NCBI RefSeq assembly: GCF_036248255.1
Contig: NZ_CP109178.1
Coordinates: 6,324,001-6,388,000, forward strand
Length of the DNA stretch: 64,000 bases
Direction of reading: 5' to 3'
Source of the DNA: Streptomyces sp. NBC_01717
Lineage (GTDB): Bacteria > Actinomycetota > Actinomycetes > Streptomycetales > Streptomycetaceae
The notes under the pieces are model-generated. The model was not told the DNA's origin. It ran no database searches and saw nothing but the letters and a program-made list of their open reading frames with translations. The position numbers and the translations under genes are program-made. How positions within the stretch are numbered: the stretch's first letter is position 1; each line of letters starts with the position of its first letter. This document shows, in pieces, positions 25,106 through 36,224 of this stretch.

Positions 25106-25801
25106 CTACCCGGCGCAGGTGTGAGGTGTCTCGGCAGTCCGTTCGACCGGTGCGTGCCAGTTCCCCACGAGTGCGGCTCCGAGATGGTCCAGGTAGATCT
25201 CGGTCAGCGTCCTGAGCGAGTCGACGCTGGTGTCCCGCCCCTGCCCCCACAGCTGACCGGTCACCCGCATCACCCCGGAGAATGCGGCGACGGCGACCCG
25301 CGGCCGTGGGTCCGTCGCGATGTCGAGACCCTCGCGCGCGGCGATCACCTCGGCGATCTGGTTCTCCAGATCGATGCTGCGCCGCAGATGGGCGGCGAGC
25401 AGGGAGGGGGTCGACTCGATCATCCGGTACGTACGCATGTGGAGTTCGACCGTGACGAGTTCCTCGATCGCTTCCCCGATGCTGTTCCAGGCGCACAGCA
25501 CCGCGCTGCGCATGGCTTCGAACGGGCTTTCTGTGGCGGGTCGTTGGCGCAGCTCCGAGAGGAAGCGCGACTCCACCATCTCCTGGACGGCGAAGGTGGT
25601 CTCCTCCTTGCTGGCGAAGTAGCGGAAGAAGGTGCGCTGGGAGACGTCGACGGCGTCGACGATCTCGTCGACGGTGGTCTCCTCGTACCCCTGGGTGGTG
25701 AAGAGCTCGAGGGCGGCGTGCAGCAAGGCGTCCCGGGTGCGTCGTTTCTTGCGCTCGCGCAGTCCGGTCGGGTGCTCCACGGCTCGCTGCCCGTCGGTCA
25801 C
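25106..25801 (-). CDS. TetR family regulator of the adjacent efflux gene
   Basis: A 231-residue repressor-type protein. The helix-turn-helix is TTVDEIVDAVDVSQRTFFRY (about 42-61) followed by FASKEE; the rest is a helical ligand-binding and dimerisation domain. It is divergent from an MFS drug-type exporter with a clear palindrome in between, the usual tetR/efflux layout: ligand binding would release the repressor and induce export. Start is a GTG. On the minus strand, TTGACA (25888-25883) and TAACTG (25864-25859) 18 bases apart give a good promoter for it. Confidence 0.92.
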   Translation of the reverse strand: MTDGQRAVEHPTGLRERKKRRTRDALLHAALELFTTQGYEETTVDEIVDAVDVSQRTFFRYFASKEETTFAVQEMVESRFLSELRQRPATESPFEAMRSAVLCAWNSIGEAIEELVTVELHMRTYRMIESTPSLLAAHLRRSIDLENQIAEVIAAREGLDIATDPRPRVAVAAFSGVMRVTGQLWGQGRDTSVDSLRTLTEIYLDHLGAALVGNWHAPVERTAETPHTCAG

Positions 25802-25881
25802 TGAACTGGTCCTCTTTCTGGTATTTTGTCCGGCTCGGTGAACCTGTGAGCTACGAGACAGTTACCGGCTTGTGAAATGGT

Positions 25882-25911
25882 TTGTCAACTGTCAGTGACT
25901 GACACTAATCT
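25882..25911 (+). promoter_or_regulatory. Efflux promoter with TetR operator in the spacer
   Basis: TTGTCA (25882-25887), an 18-base spacer and TAATCT (25906-25911). Inside the spacer is a perfect 15-base palindrome TGTCAGTGACTGACA (25890-25904), well placed to block polymerase. Start of transcription falls at or within a base of the ATG at 25919, so the exporter mRNA is likely leaderless. Confidence 0.75.
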
Positions 25912-25918
25912 CCCGGGC

Positions 25919-27529
25919 ATGACTAGTCAGACCACCGTAGAAAAGGCGTCGCGGGAGCCGCAGGACACCCTCCCTCCCGCCCCGGCCAAGGGGTTGCGCG
26001 GCCACCCCTGGCTGACGCTCTTCTCCGTGGCCATCGGCGTGATGATGGTCGCGCTCGACGGCACGATCGTCGCGATCGCCAACCCCGCCATCCAGCAGGA
26101 CCTGGGCGCCTCGCTCGCCCAGGTCCAGTGGATCACCAATGGCTACATGCTCGCACTCGCGGTCTCCCTGATCACCGCGGGCAAGCTCGGTGACCGGTTC
26201 GGCCACCGCCAGACCTTCCTGATCGGGGTCGTGGGCTTCGCCGCGGCCTCGGGGGCCATCGGCCTCTCCAGCAGCGTGGCCCTGGTGATCACGTTCCGGG
26301 TGCTGCAGGGCCTCTTCGGCGCCCTGCTGATGCCGGCCGCGCTCGGCCTGCTGCGCGCCACCTTCCCGGCCGAGAAGCTCAACATGGCGATCGGCATCTG
26401 GGGCATGGTCATCGGTGCATCGACCGCGGGCGGCCCGATCCTCGGCGGTGTGCTCGTCGAGCACGTCAGCTGGCAGTCCGTCTTCTTCATCAACGTGCCG
26501 GTCGGTGTGATCGCACTCCTGCTCGGCGTGGTGATCCTCAAGGACCACCGGGCCGAGAACGCACCGCGCTCCTTCGACATCGGCGGCATCGTGCTGCTGT
26601 CGCAGGCGATGTTCTGCCTGATCTGGGCGCTCATCAAGGGCGCCGAGTGGGGCTGGGGCGACTTCAAGACGGTCGCCTTCCTGGTGGCCGCCGTGGGCCT
26701 GTTCGCGGTGTTCGCCTTCTCGCAGAAGAACGTCAGGGAACCGCTGATCCCGCTGGCGATGTTCCGCTCGGTGCCGCTGTCCGCGGGCGTGGTCCTGATG
26801 GTGCTGATGGCATTCGCCTTCATGGGTGGACTGTTCTTCGTCACCTTCTACCTGCAGAACGTGCACGGCATGAAGGCCGTCGACGCGGGTCTGCACCTGC
26901 TGCCGCTGACCGGCATGATGATCGTCGGCTCCCCGCTCGCGGGCGTGCTGATCACCAAGCTCGGCCCGCGCGTCCCGCTCGTCGGCGGCATGGTGTGCAC
27001 CGCGGTCGCCATGTTCGGGATGTCGCAGCTGGACACCGGCACCGGCACGGCGACGATGTCCATCTGGTTCGGTCTGCTCGGCCTCGGCCTCGCCCCGGTG
27101 ATGGTCGGCGCCACCGAGGTCATCGTGGGCAACGCCCCGATGGAGCTCTCCGGTGTCGCGGGCGGTCTGCAGCAGGCCTCCATGCAGGTCGGCGGCAGCC
27201 TCGGTACGGCGGTGCTGGGCGCTGTCATGGCCTCCCAGGTCGACTCCCACCTCGCCGGCAACTGGGCGGACGCGAAGCTTCCGCCGCTCTCGCCCCAGCA
27301 GCTGGACCAGGCGTCCTCGGTCGTCGAGGTCGGCATTCCGCCGGTGGGATCCGGACTGCCCGCGCCGGTCGTGGAGAAGATCACGAACGTCGCGCATGAC
27401 ACGTTCGTGTCCGGCATGAGCACCGCGTTCATGGTCGCCGGCATCGTCGCAGTGGTCGCGGCGCTGGTCGCCACGCTCACCAAGCGCGGTGAGAACGCCG
27501 AGGCGGGCGCGGGCGCAGGCCACATCTGA
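25919..27529 (+). CDS. MFS drug-efflux transporter, DHA2 (14-helix) type
   Basis: A 536-residue inner-membrane proton antiporter. DHA2 features are present: motif D-like ALDGTIVAIANPAIQQDL (about 43-60), WITNGYMLALAV (near 69-80), motif A GKLGDRFGHRQTF (near 87-99), and the antiporter motif C GASTAGGPILGGVLVEH (near 169-185). Length and around 14 hydrophobic segments fit the EmrB/QacA group. Substrates are probably toxic hydrophobic compounds or own antibiotics. Controlled by the divergent TetR regulator; ends at a hairpin at 27593. Confidence 0.92.
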   Translation: MTSQTTVEKASREPQDTLPPAPAKGLRGHPWLTLFSVAIGVMMVALDGTIVAIANPAIQQDLGASLAQVQWITNGYMLALAVSLITAGKLGDRFGHRQTFLIGVVGFAAASGAIGLSSSVALVITFRVLQGLFGALLMPAALGLLRATFPAEKLNMAIGIWGMVIGASTAGGPILGGVLVEHVSWQSVFFINVPVGVIALLLGVVILKDHRAENAPRSFDIGGIVLLSQAMFCLIWALIKGAEWGWGDFKTVAFLVAAVGLFAVFAFSQKNVREPLIPLAMFRSVPLSAGVVLMVLMAFAFMGGLFFVTFYLQNVHGMKAVDAGLHLLPLTGMMIVGSPLAGVLITKLGPRVPLVGGMVCTAVAMFGMSQLDTGTGTATMSIWFGLLGLGLAPVMVGATEVIVGNAPMELSGVAGGLQQASMQVGGSLGTAVLGAVMASQVDSHLAGNWADAKLPPLSPQQLDQASSVVEVGIPPVGSGLPAPVVEKITNVAHDTFVSGMSTAFMVAGIVAVVAALVATLTKRGENAEAGAGAGHI

Positions 27530-27592
27530 CCCCGCCGCCGGTCCTCGCCGGCCCCTCGCGCCGATGACGCCCGAGCGTCAACACAGCGCATA

Positions 27593-27628
27593 CGACAGCC
27601 CCGCCGAACCTCTCCGGCGGGGCTGTCG
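27593..27628 (+). terminator. Hairpin terminator of the MFS gene
   Basis: Perfect 14-base arms CGACAGCCCCGCCG (27593-27606) and CGGCGGGGCTGTCG (27615-27628), 8-base loop. Confidence 0.8.
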
Positions 27629-27726
27629 CCTATCCGGGTGGTGTGGCCCGGAGCCCCTTCCGGTGGCGCTGTCCCGCAGGTCAGGGTGCGTGCAACTGAT
27701 GCACACCACCACGGGGGTTGATTGAT

Positions 27727-28113
27727 ATGCGCACGACCGTTCTTGCCGCCGTACTGGCCGCCACCGCACTGATCCCGGCGGCCGCTTCGGCGTCGCAGAC
27801 CGCACCGGCCGCGCACACGGCGCCGGTACGCCTCGGGACATGCGGGAGCGGTCAGCTCTGCTTCTGGGCGAAGCCGGACTTCACCGGCGCCCGGCAGATC
27901 CATGAGCTGTCCGGCACCGACATCGAGAGCTGTGTCCCGCTGCCGCCGGGCAGCAAGGCCCAGGCGCTCGCCAACCGCACCGGCCGTCCCGTCACCACCT
28001 ATCAGTCCGCGGAGTGCGCCGAGACCGGCGAGTTCGAGACGTATCCGGGCGGCGGGACCTGGGTGCCGCAGTCCCCGTACCAGGTCAGGGCATTCAAGAT
28101 CTGGGAGAACTGA
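27727..28113 (+). CDS. Small secreted protein, peptidase-inhibitor I36-like
   Basis: A 128-residue exported protein. The N-terminus is a Sec signal peptide (MRTTVLAAVLAATALIPAAA, cleavage after ASA near 23-26). The mature part has four cysteines (TCGSGQLCFW, ESCVPL, AECAET) and the beta/gamma-crystallin-like arrangement LCFWAKPDFTG...FKIWEN typical of the I36 inhibitor family (SMI-type metalloprotease inhibitors from Streptomyces). It may inhibit extracellular proteases, or simply share the fold. The ATG at 27727 follows a G-rich site; a TTG three codons earlier is also open. Confidence 0.8.
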   Translation: MRTTVLAAVLAATALIPAAASASQTAPAAHTAPVRLGTCGSGQLCFWAKPDFTGARQIHELSGTDIESCVPLPPGSKAQALANRTGRPVTTYQSAECAETGEFETYPGGGTWVPQSPYQVRAFKIWEN

Positions 28114-28135
28114 CCGCAGAGCCGGCCGGGGGGAT

Positions 28136-28175
28136 GCCGAAGGGCGGCGGACCAGGAGGTCCGCCGCCCTTCGGC
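28136..28175. terminator. Bidirectional terminator between I36 gene and aceE
   Basis: Perfect 18-base arms (28136-28153 and 28158-28175, starting GCCGAAGGGCGG) with an AGGA tetraloop, between convergent genes. Confidence 0.88.
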
Positions 28176-28197
28176 TCGACTCGTACGCCGGTCGTGC

Positions 28198-30930
<2,733 letters not shown>

Positions 30931-31200
30931 GCTGTTCCTTCGCTGTTCGGTGGTGCTCTACGGGGCCTGATAACGGGAGGCATGCCCCCGGGATGTATGC
31001 ATGTACGTCATCACCATCGTGTACCGCGAGGACGCAAACGTCATCTCTACCCAGGGGTAACCGTCAGGTTGTGAGACATCACGTCCGGTGCGCGAGGACG
31101 GTTCGGCAGACGGGTGGGACCAAACCGCAACCATACGCCCAACCCGTCCAAGCGTTCCCAAAGGCTGTTCGACTCCGATTGGCGGACCGAAACGGCATAA

Positions 31201-31235
31201 GCTGTTCAAGGACGTAATGCTGTTCAAGCACGTAA
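31201..31235. repeat. Two 17-bp direct repeats in the aceE / DUF3052 intergenic region
   Basis: GCTGTTCAAGGACGTAA (31201-31217) and GCTGTTCAAGCACGTAA (31219-31235) differ at one base and are spaced 18 bases apart. They lie in the 499-bp gap between aceE (starts 30930, leftward) and DUF3052 (starts 31430, rightward). They may be tandem regulator sites. The rest of the gap shows only a GC-rich palindromic patch at 30975-31000 and no convincing gene. Confidence 0.6.
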
Positions 31236-31429
31236 AGGGTGTGGACGGCAGCGTCGGGCCCCGCAAGGGACATGCCGATCGTGCGGCGACGTGGCAGGGA
31301 ACGTCACCGTTTAGGCGGTCTCGCACGCTGGGTACTTGCGCGATCCGCCGCGCCCGTGTGGACTACGGCCAACGCCCCGCGCACGCGCGTGGCTGAAGCA
31401 TTTTCCGAAACATGATCAGGAGGCAACCC

Positions 31430-31867
31430 GTGAGCGCGACCGCGGACCACGCGGAGGAACGGACCAACTCGGCTGCACGGCTGGGGTTCGAGCCCGGACA
31501 GGTGGTCCAGGAGATCGGCTACGACGACGACGTCGAGCAGGAGCTCCGTGAGGGCATTGAGGCCACTACCGGCCAGGAACTCGTCGATGAGGACTACGAC
31601 GACGTCGCTGACGTCGTTCTGCTGTGGTTCCGCGACGAGGACGGCGACCTTACGGACGCGCTGGTGGATGCCATTGGTCTGATCGAGGACGGCGGTGCGG
31701 TCTGGCTGATGACGCCGAAGACCGGCCGCGAGGGATACGTCGAACCGAGCGACATCAACGAGGCTGCACAGACAGCCGGTCTTTCCCAGACCAAGAGCAT
31801 CAATGCGGGCAAGGACTGGACGGGCAGCCGTCTTGTCACCCCGAAGTCGGCCAAAGCCAAGCGCTGA
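31430..31867 (+). CDS. DUF3052 domain protein
   Basis: A 145-residue acidic cytoplasmic protein of the actinobacterial DUF3052 family. Typical blocks are [20 protein letters not shown] (about 15-34), [20 protein letters not shown] (near 58-77), [20 protein letters not shown] (near 89-108) and a Lys-rich C-terminus. Function is unknown; in Streptomyces it usually sits next to aceE and a peroxiredoxin, as here. The GTG at 31430 has a perfect GGAGG six bases upstream, which decides the start over the earlier ATG at 31412. Confidence 0.9.
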   Translation: MSATADHAEERTNSAARLGFEPGQVVQEIGYDDDVEQELREGIEATTGQELVDEDYDDVADVVLLWFRDEDGDLTDALVDAIGLIEDGGAVWLMTPKTGREGYVEPSDINEAAQTAGLSQTKSINAGKDWTGSRLVTPKSAKAKR

Positions 31868-31885
31868 ACCGCACTCACCACGAGG

Positions 31886-31912
31886 CCCCCGCCGGTCGTG
31901 CACCGGCGGGGG
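31886..31912 (+). terminator. Hairpin terminator after DUF3052
   Basis: Arms CCCCCGCCGGT (31886-31896) and ACCGGCGGGGG (31902-31912), 5-base loop, followed by TCTTCGT. Confidence 0.75.
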
Positions 31913-32055
31913 TCTTCGTATGCCCGGGAGCGGGCCCGCAGGCGTCGGTGCGCGGGCGGCGCGTGGCCCGCGACGGCCCTGCGGAAGGGCTCTGCGTAGG
32001 GTGGGAGTCCACCCGGACAGCCCAGCCCGGTGAAGCAGTGAAGGGACGCGTATCC

Positions 32056-32514
32056 ATGGCGATCGAGGTCGGCACCAAGGCCCCGGATTTCGAGCTCAAG
32101 GACAACCACGGCCGGACCGTGAAGCTCTCCGACTTCCGCGGCGAGAAGAACGTGGTCCTGCTGTTCTACCCGTTCGCCTTCACCGGCGTGTGCACGGGTG
32201 AGCTCTGCGCCCTCCGCGACGAGCTGCCGAAGTTCGAGAACGACGACACGCAGCTCCTCGCCGTCTCCAACGACTCCATCCACACCCTTCGTGTCTTCGC
32301 CGAGCAGGAGGGCCTCGAGTACCCGCTGGTCTCGGACTTCTGGCCGCACGGCGAGACCTCGCGGGCCTACGGCGTCTTCGACGAGGAGAAGGGCTGTGCG
32401 GTGCGCGGCACCTTCATCATCGACAAGGAGGGCGTGGTGCGCTGGACCGTCGTCAACGGCCTGCCCGACGCGCGCGACCTCAACGACTACGTCAAGGCCC
32501 TCGACGCGATCTGA
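32056..32514 (+). CDS. Peroxiredoxin, AhpE/BCP-like
   Basis: A 152-residue thioredoxin-fold peroxidase that reduces hydrogen peroxide and peroxynitrite. The active-site PxxxTxxC motif is [13 protein letters not shown], with the peroxidatic Cys46; a second Cys follows at position 51 and another near 117. Length and sequence best fit AhpE-type one-Cys enzymes of actinobacteria, with mycothiol or thioredoxin as possible reductants. Located between DUF3052 and the Ter locus; a strong terminator separates it from terD. Confidence 0.9.
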   Translation: MAIEVGTKAPDFELKDNHGRTVKLSDFRGEKNVVLLFYPFAFTGVCTGELCALRDELPKFENDDTQLLAVSNDSIHTLRVFAEQEGLEYPLVSDFWPHGETSRAYGVFDEEKGCAVRGTFIIDKEGVVRWTVVNGLPDARDLNDYVKALDAI

Positions 32515-32563
32515 TCCGGATTCGGCGGATCTTCCGGCGACGATCCGGGCGATCTCCCGGGCT

Positions 32564-32590
32564 CCCGGCCAAAAGCCTGTTTTGGCCGGG
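32564..32590 (+). terminator. Hairpin terminator after the peroxiredoxin gene
   Basis: Arms CCCGGCCAAAA (32564-32574) and TTTTGGCCGGG (32580-32590) are perfectly complementary around GCCTG. Confidence 0.75.
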
Positions 32591-32684
32591 AACCGGTCAC
32601 TAGGATCCACTCGTTGATCCGATGCCAACGCACGACGGAGGCGCCGGCACCTGTCGGCCTCTGATGAAACCAATGGGAGGACTC

Positions 32685-33260
32685 GTGGGAGTCAGCCTCA
32701 GCAAGGGCGGCAACGTCTCGCTGACCAAGGCCGCGCCCAACCTGACCGCGGTCATCGTCGGTCTCGGCTGGGATGCCCGTACCACCACCGGCGGAGACTT
32801 CGACCTCGACGCCAGCGCCCTGCTGACGAACGCGGCGGGCAAGGTCGGCAACGACGGGAATTTCGTCTTCTTCAACAACCTCAAGAGCCCCGACGGCTCC
32901 GTCGAGCACACCGGTGACAACCTCACCGGTGAGGGCGAGGGCGACGACGAGGTCATCAAGGTGAACCTGGCCGGCGTTCCGGCCGATGTCGACAAGATCG
33001 TCTTCCCGGTCTCGATCTATGAGGCCGAGTCCCGCCAGCAGAGCTTCGGCCAGGTGCGCAACGCGTACATCCGCGTGGTCAACCAGGCCGACAACAGCGA
33101 GCTCGCGCGGTACGACCTGAGCGAGGACGCCTCGACGGAGACCGCCATGGTCTTCGGCGAGCTGTACCGCAACGGTGCGGAGTGGAAGTTCCGTGCCATC
33201 GGTCAGGGTTACGCCTCGGGCCTGCGCGGCATCGCGCAGGACTTCGGCGTCAACGTCTGA
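32685..33260 (+). CDS. terD: TerD family protein, copy 1
   Basis: A 191-residue TerD-fold, calcium-binding stress protein. It opens [20 protein letters not shown], and the acidic metal-binding stretches are [10 protein letters not shown] (about 37-46) and [14 protein letters not shown] (near 84-97); it ends [20 protein letters not shown]. TerD proteins are linked to tellurite and general stress resistance and to development in Streptomyces, probably acting near the membrane with TerC. The GTG at 32685 is supported by GGGAGG six bases upstream and gives the family N-terminus. Copy 2 follows after 187 bp. Confidence 0.93.
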   Translation: MGVSLSKGGNVSLTKAAPNLTAVIVGLGWDARTTTGGDFDLDASALLTNAAGKVGNDGNFVFFNNLKSPDGSVEHTGDNLTGEGEGDDEVIKVNLAGVPADVDKIVFPVSIYEAESRQQSFGQVRNAYIRVVNQADNSELARYDLSEDASTETAMVFGELYRNGAEWKFRAIGQGYASGLRGIAQDFGVNV

Positions 33261-33387
33261 GCACGGTCCAGAAGGCGTGACCGGGCGGCGCCTGCGAAGG
33301 CACTGCCCGGGCCACGTCCAGCACGTCCCCGTCCGGCGCCGCACCCAGTGCGGCGCCGGACGCGCACAACAGACGGTCCGTCGACGG

Positions 33388-33428
33388 ACGGTTCATCGAT
33401 AGACGGTCACAGACAGACGGTTCATCGA
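33388..33428. repeat. Short direct repeats before terD copy 2
   Basis: ACGGTTCATCGA occurs at 33388-33399 and 33417-33428, inside a run of ACGGTY motifs (33373-33428) that includes a CCGTCGACGG palindrome. The second copy is about 20 bp before the gene start. Possible regulatory sites. Confidence 0.5.
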
Positions 33429-33447
33429 CTCGGGGAGGACACACACC

Positions 33448-34023
33448 ATGGGCGTCACGCTCGCCAAGGGAGGCAATGTCTCCCTCTCCAAGGCCGCACC
33501 CAACCTCACCCAGGTGCTCGTCGGCCTCGGCTGGGACGCGCGATCCACCACCGGAGCCGACTTCGACCTCGACGCCAGCGCGCTGCTGTGCCAGTCGGGC
33601 CGGGTGCTGGGCGACGAGTGGTTCGTCTTCTACAACAACCTCACGAGCCCCGACGGCTCCGTGGAGCACACGGGCGACAATCTCACCGGTGAGGGCGACG
33701 GCGACGACGAGTCGATCATCGTGAACCTCACTCAGGTGCCCGCCCACTGCGACAAGATCGTTTTTCCGGTCTCGATCCATGAGGCCGACAACCGCGGACA
33801 GACTTTCGGCCAGGTCAGCAATGCGTTCATCCGCGTGGTGAACCAGGCGGACGGCCAGGAACTCGCGCGCTACGACCTCAGCGAGGACGCCTCGACCGAG
33901 ACCGCGATGATCTTCGGTGAGCTTTACCGCTACAGCGGCGAATGGAAGTTCCGTGCAGTGGGACAGGGGTACGCGTCGGGGCTGCGAGGCATCGCTCTAG
34001 ACTTCGGGGTCAACGTTTCGTAA
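33448..34023 (+). CDS. terD: TerD family protein, copy 2
   Basis: A 191-residue paralogue of the preceding protein, same length and highly similar throughout ([20 protein letters not shown] at the start, [28 protein letters not shown], and [18 protein letters not shown] at the end). The metal-binding acidic residues are kept. It gains cysteines (LLCQSG, PAHCDK) absent from copy 1. ATG start with GGGGAGG 11 bases upstream. It is followed 70 bp later by terC and is likely co-transcribed with it. Confidence 0.93.
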   Translation: MGVTLAKGGNVSLSKAAPNLTQVLVGLGWDARSTTGADFDLDASALLCQSGRVLGDEWFVFYNNLTSPDGSVEHTGDNLTGEGDGDDESIIVNLTQVPAHCDKIVFPVSIHEADNRGQTFGQVSNAFIRVVNQADGQELARYDLSEDASTETAMIFGELYRYSGEWKFRAVGQGYASGLRGIALDFGVNVS

Positions 34024-34093
34024 AGCCGCGCACGGCGCGGGGGAGCCCCGCACACACCCGGGGGAGACCCGTACTTACACGATGGGGTAGCCA

Positions 34094-35239
34094 GTGCTTC
34101 TGAAAACCTTCGGCTGGTCGTTCGCGATTACCGCGCTCGGCCTGGTCGCAGCGGTGTTCTACGGGGGGTGGGAGGCCCTCGGGGTGGTCGCGATCCTTTC
34201 CGTCCTCGAGATCTCGCTGTCCTTCGACAATGCGGTGGTCAACGCCGGAATCCTGAAGAAGATGAATGCCTTCTGGCAGAAGATCTTCCTCACGATCGGT
34301 GTCCTCATCGCGGTCTTCGGTATGCGGCTGGTCTTCCCCGTCGTGATCGTGGCCATCACCGCCAAGTTGGGTCCCATCGAGGCGGTCGATCTCTCGTTCA
34401 ACCAGCCCGACCGCTATCAGGAACTGGTCACGGACGCCCACCCGGCGATCGCCTCCTTCGGTGGCATGTTCCTGCTGATGATCTTCCTCGACTTCATCTT
34501 CGAGGAGCGTGACATCCAGTGGCTGCGCTGGATCGAGCGTCCGCTCGCCAAGCTCGGCAAGGTCGACATGCTGTCGGTCTGCATCGCGCTCATCGTGCTG
34601 CTGATCTCGGCCATGACCTTCGCGACCCAGGCGCACCAGCACGGCGGCGGTCACGCGGACAAGGCGGAGACCGTTCTGCTCGCGGGTGTCGCGGGTCTGA
34701 TCACGTACCTCATCGTCGGCGGTCTCTCCAGCTACTTCGAGAACAAGCTCGAGGAAGAGGAGGAGCGCGAGCACGAGGCCGAGGAAGAGGCCAGGAAGAC
34801 CGGCAAGAAGCTCTCCGCGGTGGTCCTCTCCGGCAAGGCCGCGTTCTTCATGTTCCTCTACCTCGAGGTGCTCGACGCGTCCTTCTCGTTCGACGGTGTC
34901 ATCGGTGCCTTCGCCATCACCAACAACATCGTGCTGATGGCCCTCGGCCTCGGTATCGGCGCCATGTACGTCCGGTCGCTCACGGTCTACCTGGTCCGTC
35001 AGGGCACCCTCGACGACTACGTCTACCTGGAGCACGGCGCGCACTACGCGATCGGCGCGCTGTCCGTCATCCTGCTCGTCACCATCCAGTACCAGATCAA
35101 CGAGATCATCACCGGCCTCGTCGGCGTCGTGCTGATCGCCTGGTCCTTCTGGTCCTCGGTCCGGCGCAACAAGGCGCTGGAGGCCGGAGGCGGCGACGAC
35201 AACTCGGGCTCCAAGGCGGAAGTCCCGTCCGGGGTGTGA
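34094..35239 (+). CDS. terC: TerC-like integral membrane protein (DUF475)
   Basis: A 381-residue protein with about nine transmembrane helices. The TerC hallmark acidic motif occurs twice: LEISLSFDNAVVNA (about 38-51) and LEVLDASFSFDGVIGAFA (about 258-275), likely forming a metal site in the membrane. A charged, Glu-rich cytoplasmic loop (EEEEEREHEAEEEARKTGKK, near 219-238) separates the halves. TerC is thought to work with TerD proteins in metal-related stress and possibly metal (Mn) handling. Start is a GTG at 34094. Confidence 0.9.
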   Translation: MLLKTFGWSFAITALGLVAAVFYGGWEALGVVAILSVLEISLSFDNAVVNAGILKKMNAFWQKIFLTIGVLIAVFGMRLVFPVVIVAITAKLGPIEAVDLSFNQPDRYQELVTDAHPAIASFGGMFLLMIFLDFIFEERDIQWLRWIERPLAKLGKVDMLSVCIALIVLLISAMTFATQAHQHGGGHADKAETVLLAGVAGLITYLIVGGLSSYFENKLEEEEEREHEAEEEARKTGKKLSAVVLSGKAAFFMFLYLEVLDASFSFDGVIGAFAITNNIVLMALGLGIGAMYVRSLTVYLVRQGTLDDYVYLEHGAHYAIGALSVILLVTIQYQINEIITGLVGVVLIAWSFWSSVRRNKALEAGGGDDNSGSKAEVPSGV

Positions 35240-35379
35240 CCCGGTAGGGATTGAGGAACGCTCTCAGCGGGGCGGTTCGTACGGCGACGGTTCTCCGGGG
35301 ACACCCGGAGCCGGCCCGGGGGCCGCCCCGCAGTGATGCGCGCGGGGCCGGGCAGTACCGAGAGGTGTGGGGGTTGGGG

Positions 35380-36114
35380 ATGGCGTTCTGGGACGGCCTG
35401 TGGCCGAGGCGCGAAGCGCAGTTCGAGTCAGGGAACGCGGCGACCAACTCCATCGTGCTCTCCAAGCGGCACGCCACGGTCTCGCTGACCAAACAGGGCG
35501 CGCTGACCGGCAACCTCCGGGTCAATCTCTCCTGGCGGATGCGTACGTCCGACATCGAGGGCCGATCGCGGCAGAGCGGCCGGCTGCTGCGGCCGTTCAA
35601 GCTCTTCCAGCCCGATGTGGTCCAGGCCCACACCCAGGGCGTGGTCAACGTCGACCTGGACCTCGGCTGCATGTACGAGCTGAAGGACGGCACCAAGGGC
35701 GTCGTGCAGCCGCTGGGCAACCTGATCGGCGACCTGAACGGGCCGCCGTACATCAGGCTCAGCGGGGACGACCGCTTCGGGGCGCCGTCGGGGGAGACCG
35801 TGTACGTCAACCTCGACCAGCGGGACCAGATCAAGCGGCTGCTGTTCTTCGTCTACATCTACGACCAGACGCCGGCCTTCGACCGTACGCACGCCAAGGT
35901 GACGCTCTACCCGGGCAACGGGCCGCGGATCGAGATCGAGCTCGACGAGAGGGCCCCGCAGGCCCGCTCGTGCGCCGTGTTCACCGTGGAGAACGTCAAG
36001 GACGAGCTGATCGTGCGGCGCGAGGTGAAATTCGTCTACGGCTTCCAGTCGGAGCTGGACCGGCTGTACGGCTGGGGGATGCAGTGGGGCCGAGGCTACA
36101 AGTCACGGGCCTGA
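35380..36114 (+). CDS. TerA/TerD-like stress protein
   Basis: A 244-residue protein related to the TerD superfamily but divergent. It opens MAFWDGLWPRREAQFESGNA, then has an SLTKQGALTGNLRVNLSW strand region, a TerD-like block VVNVDLDLGCMYELKDGTKG (about 88-107), and IRLSGDDRFGAPSGETVYVN, and closes with YGFQSELDRLYGWGMQWGRG. This matches the TerA-type group of tellurium-resistance proteins. Function unknown, presumably with the neighbouring TerD/TerC proteins. The ATG at 35380 fits the family start; upstream open frame lacks homology. Confidence 0.8.
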   Translation: MAFWDGLWPRREAQFESGNAATNSIVLSKRHATVSLTKQGALTGNLRVNLSWRMRTSDIEGRSRQSGRLLRPFKLFQPDVVQAHTQGVVNVDLDLGCMYELKDGTKGVVQPLGNLIGDLNGPPYIRLSGDDRFGAPSGETVYVNLDQRDQIKRLLFFVYIYDQTPAFDRTHAKVTLYPGNGPRIEIELDERAPQARSCAVFTVENVKDELIVRREVKFVYGFQSELDRLYGWGMQWGRGYKSRA

Positions 36115-36224
36115 GGCCGCCTGTCCTTGACACCCGGGTCTGAGACCTGAGTGCCGGTCCTGGGTCCCGGCTGAGACCGATTGCCGGTCCGCGGACCGGG
36201 ATCAGGCCCGCGGCGCCGGGCCGG

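Noticed and set aside
25892..27523. 543-codon minus-strand frame opposite the MFS efflux gene
   Set aside because: Antisense artefact, rich in His/Arg/Asp, no domain; the plus strand encodes a full DHA2 transporter.
35240..35379. Longer start of the TerA-like gene at 35251
   Set aside because: The extra 43 residues are Arg/Gly/Pro-rich and unlike the family; the ATG at 35380 gives the expected MAFWDGLW start.
32685..36114. Calling the Ter genes simple tellurite-resistance genes
   Set aside because: The names come from plasmid phenotypes; the chromosomal context with a biosynthetic operon points to a broader stress role, so only family names are used.
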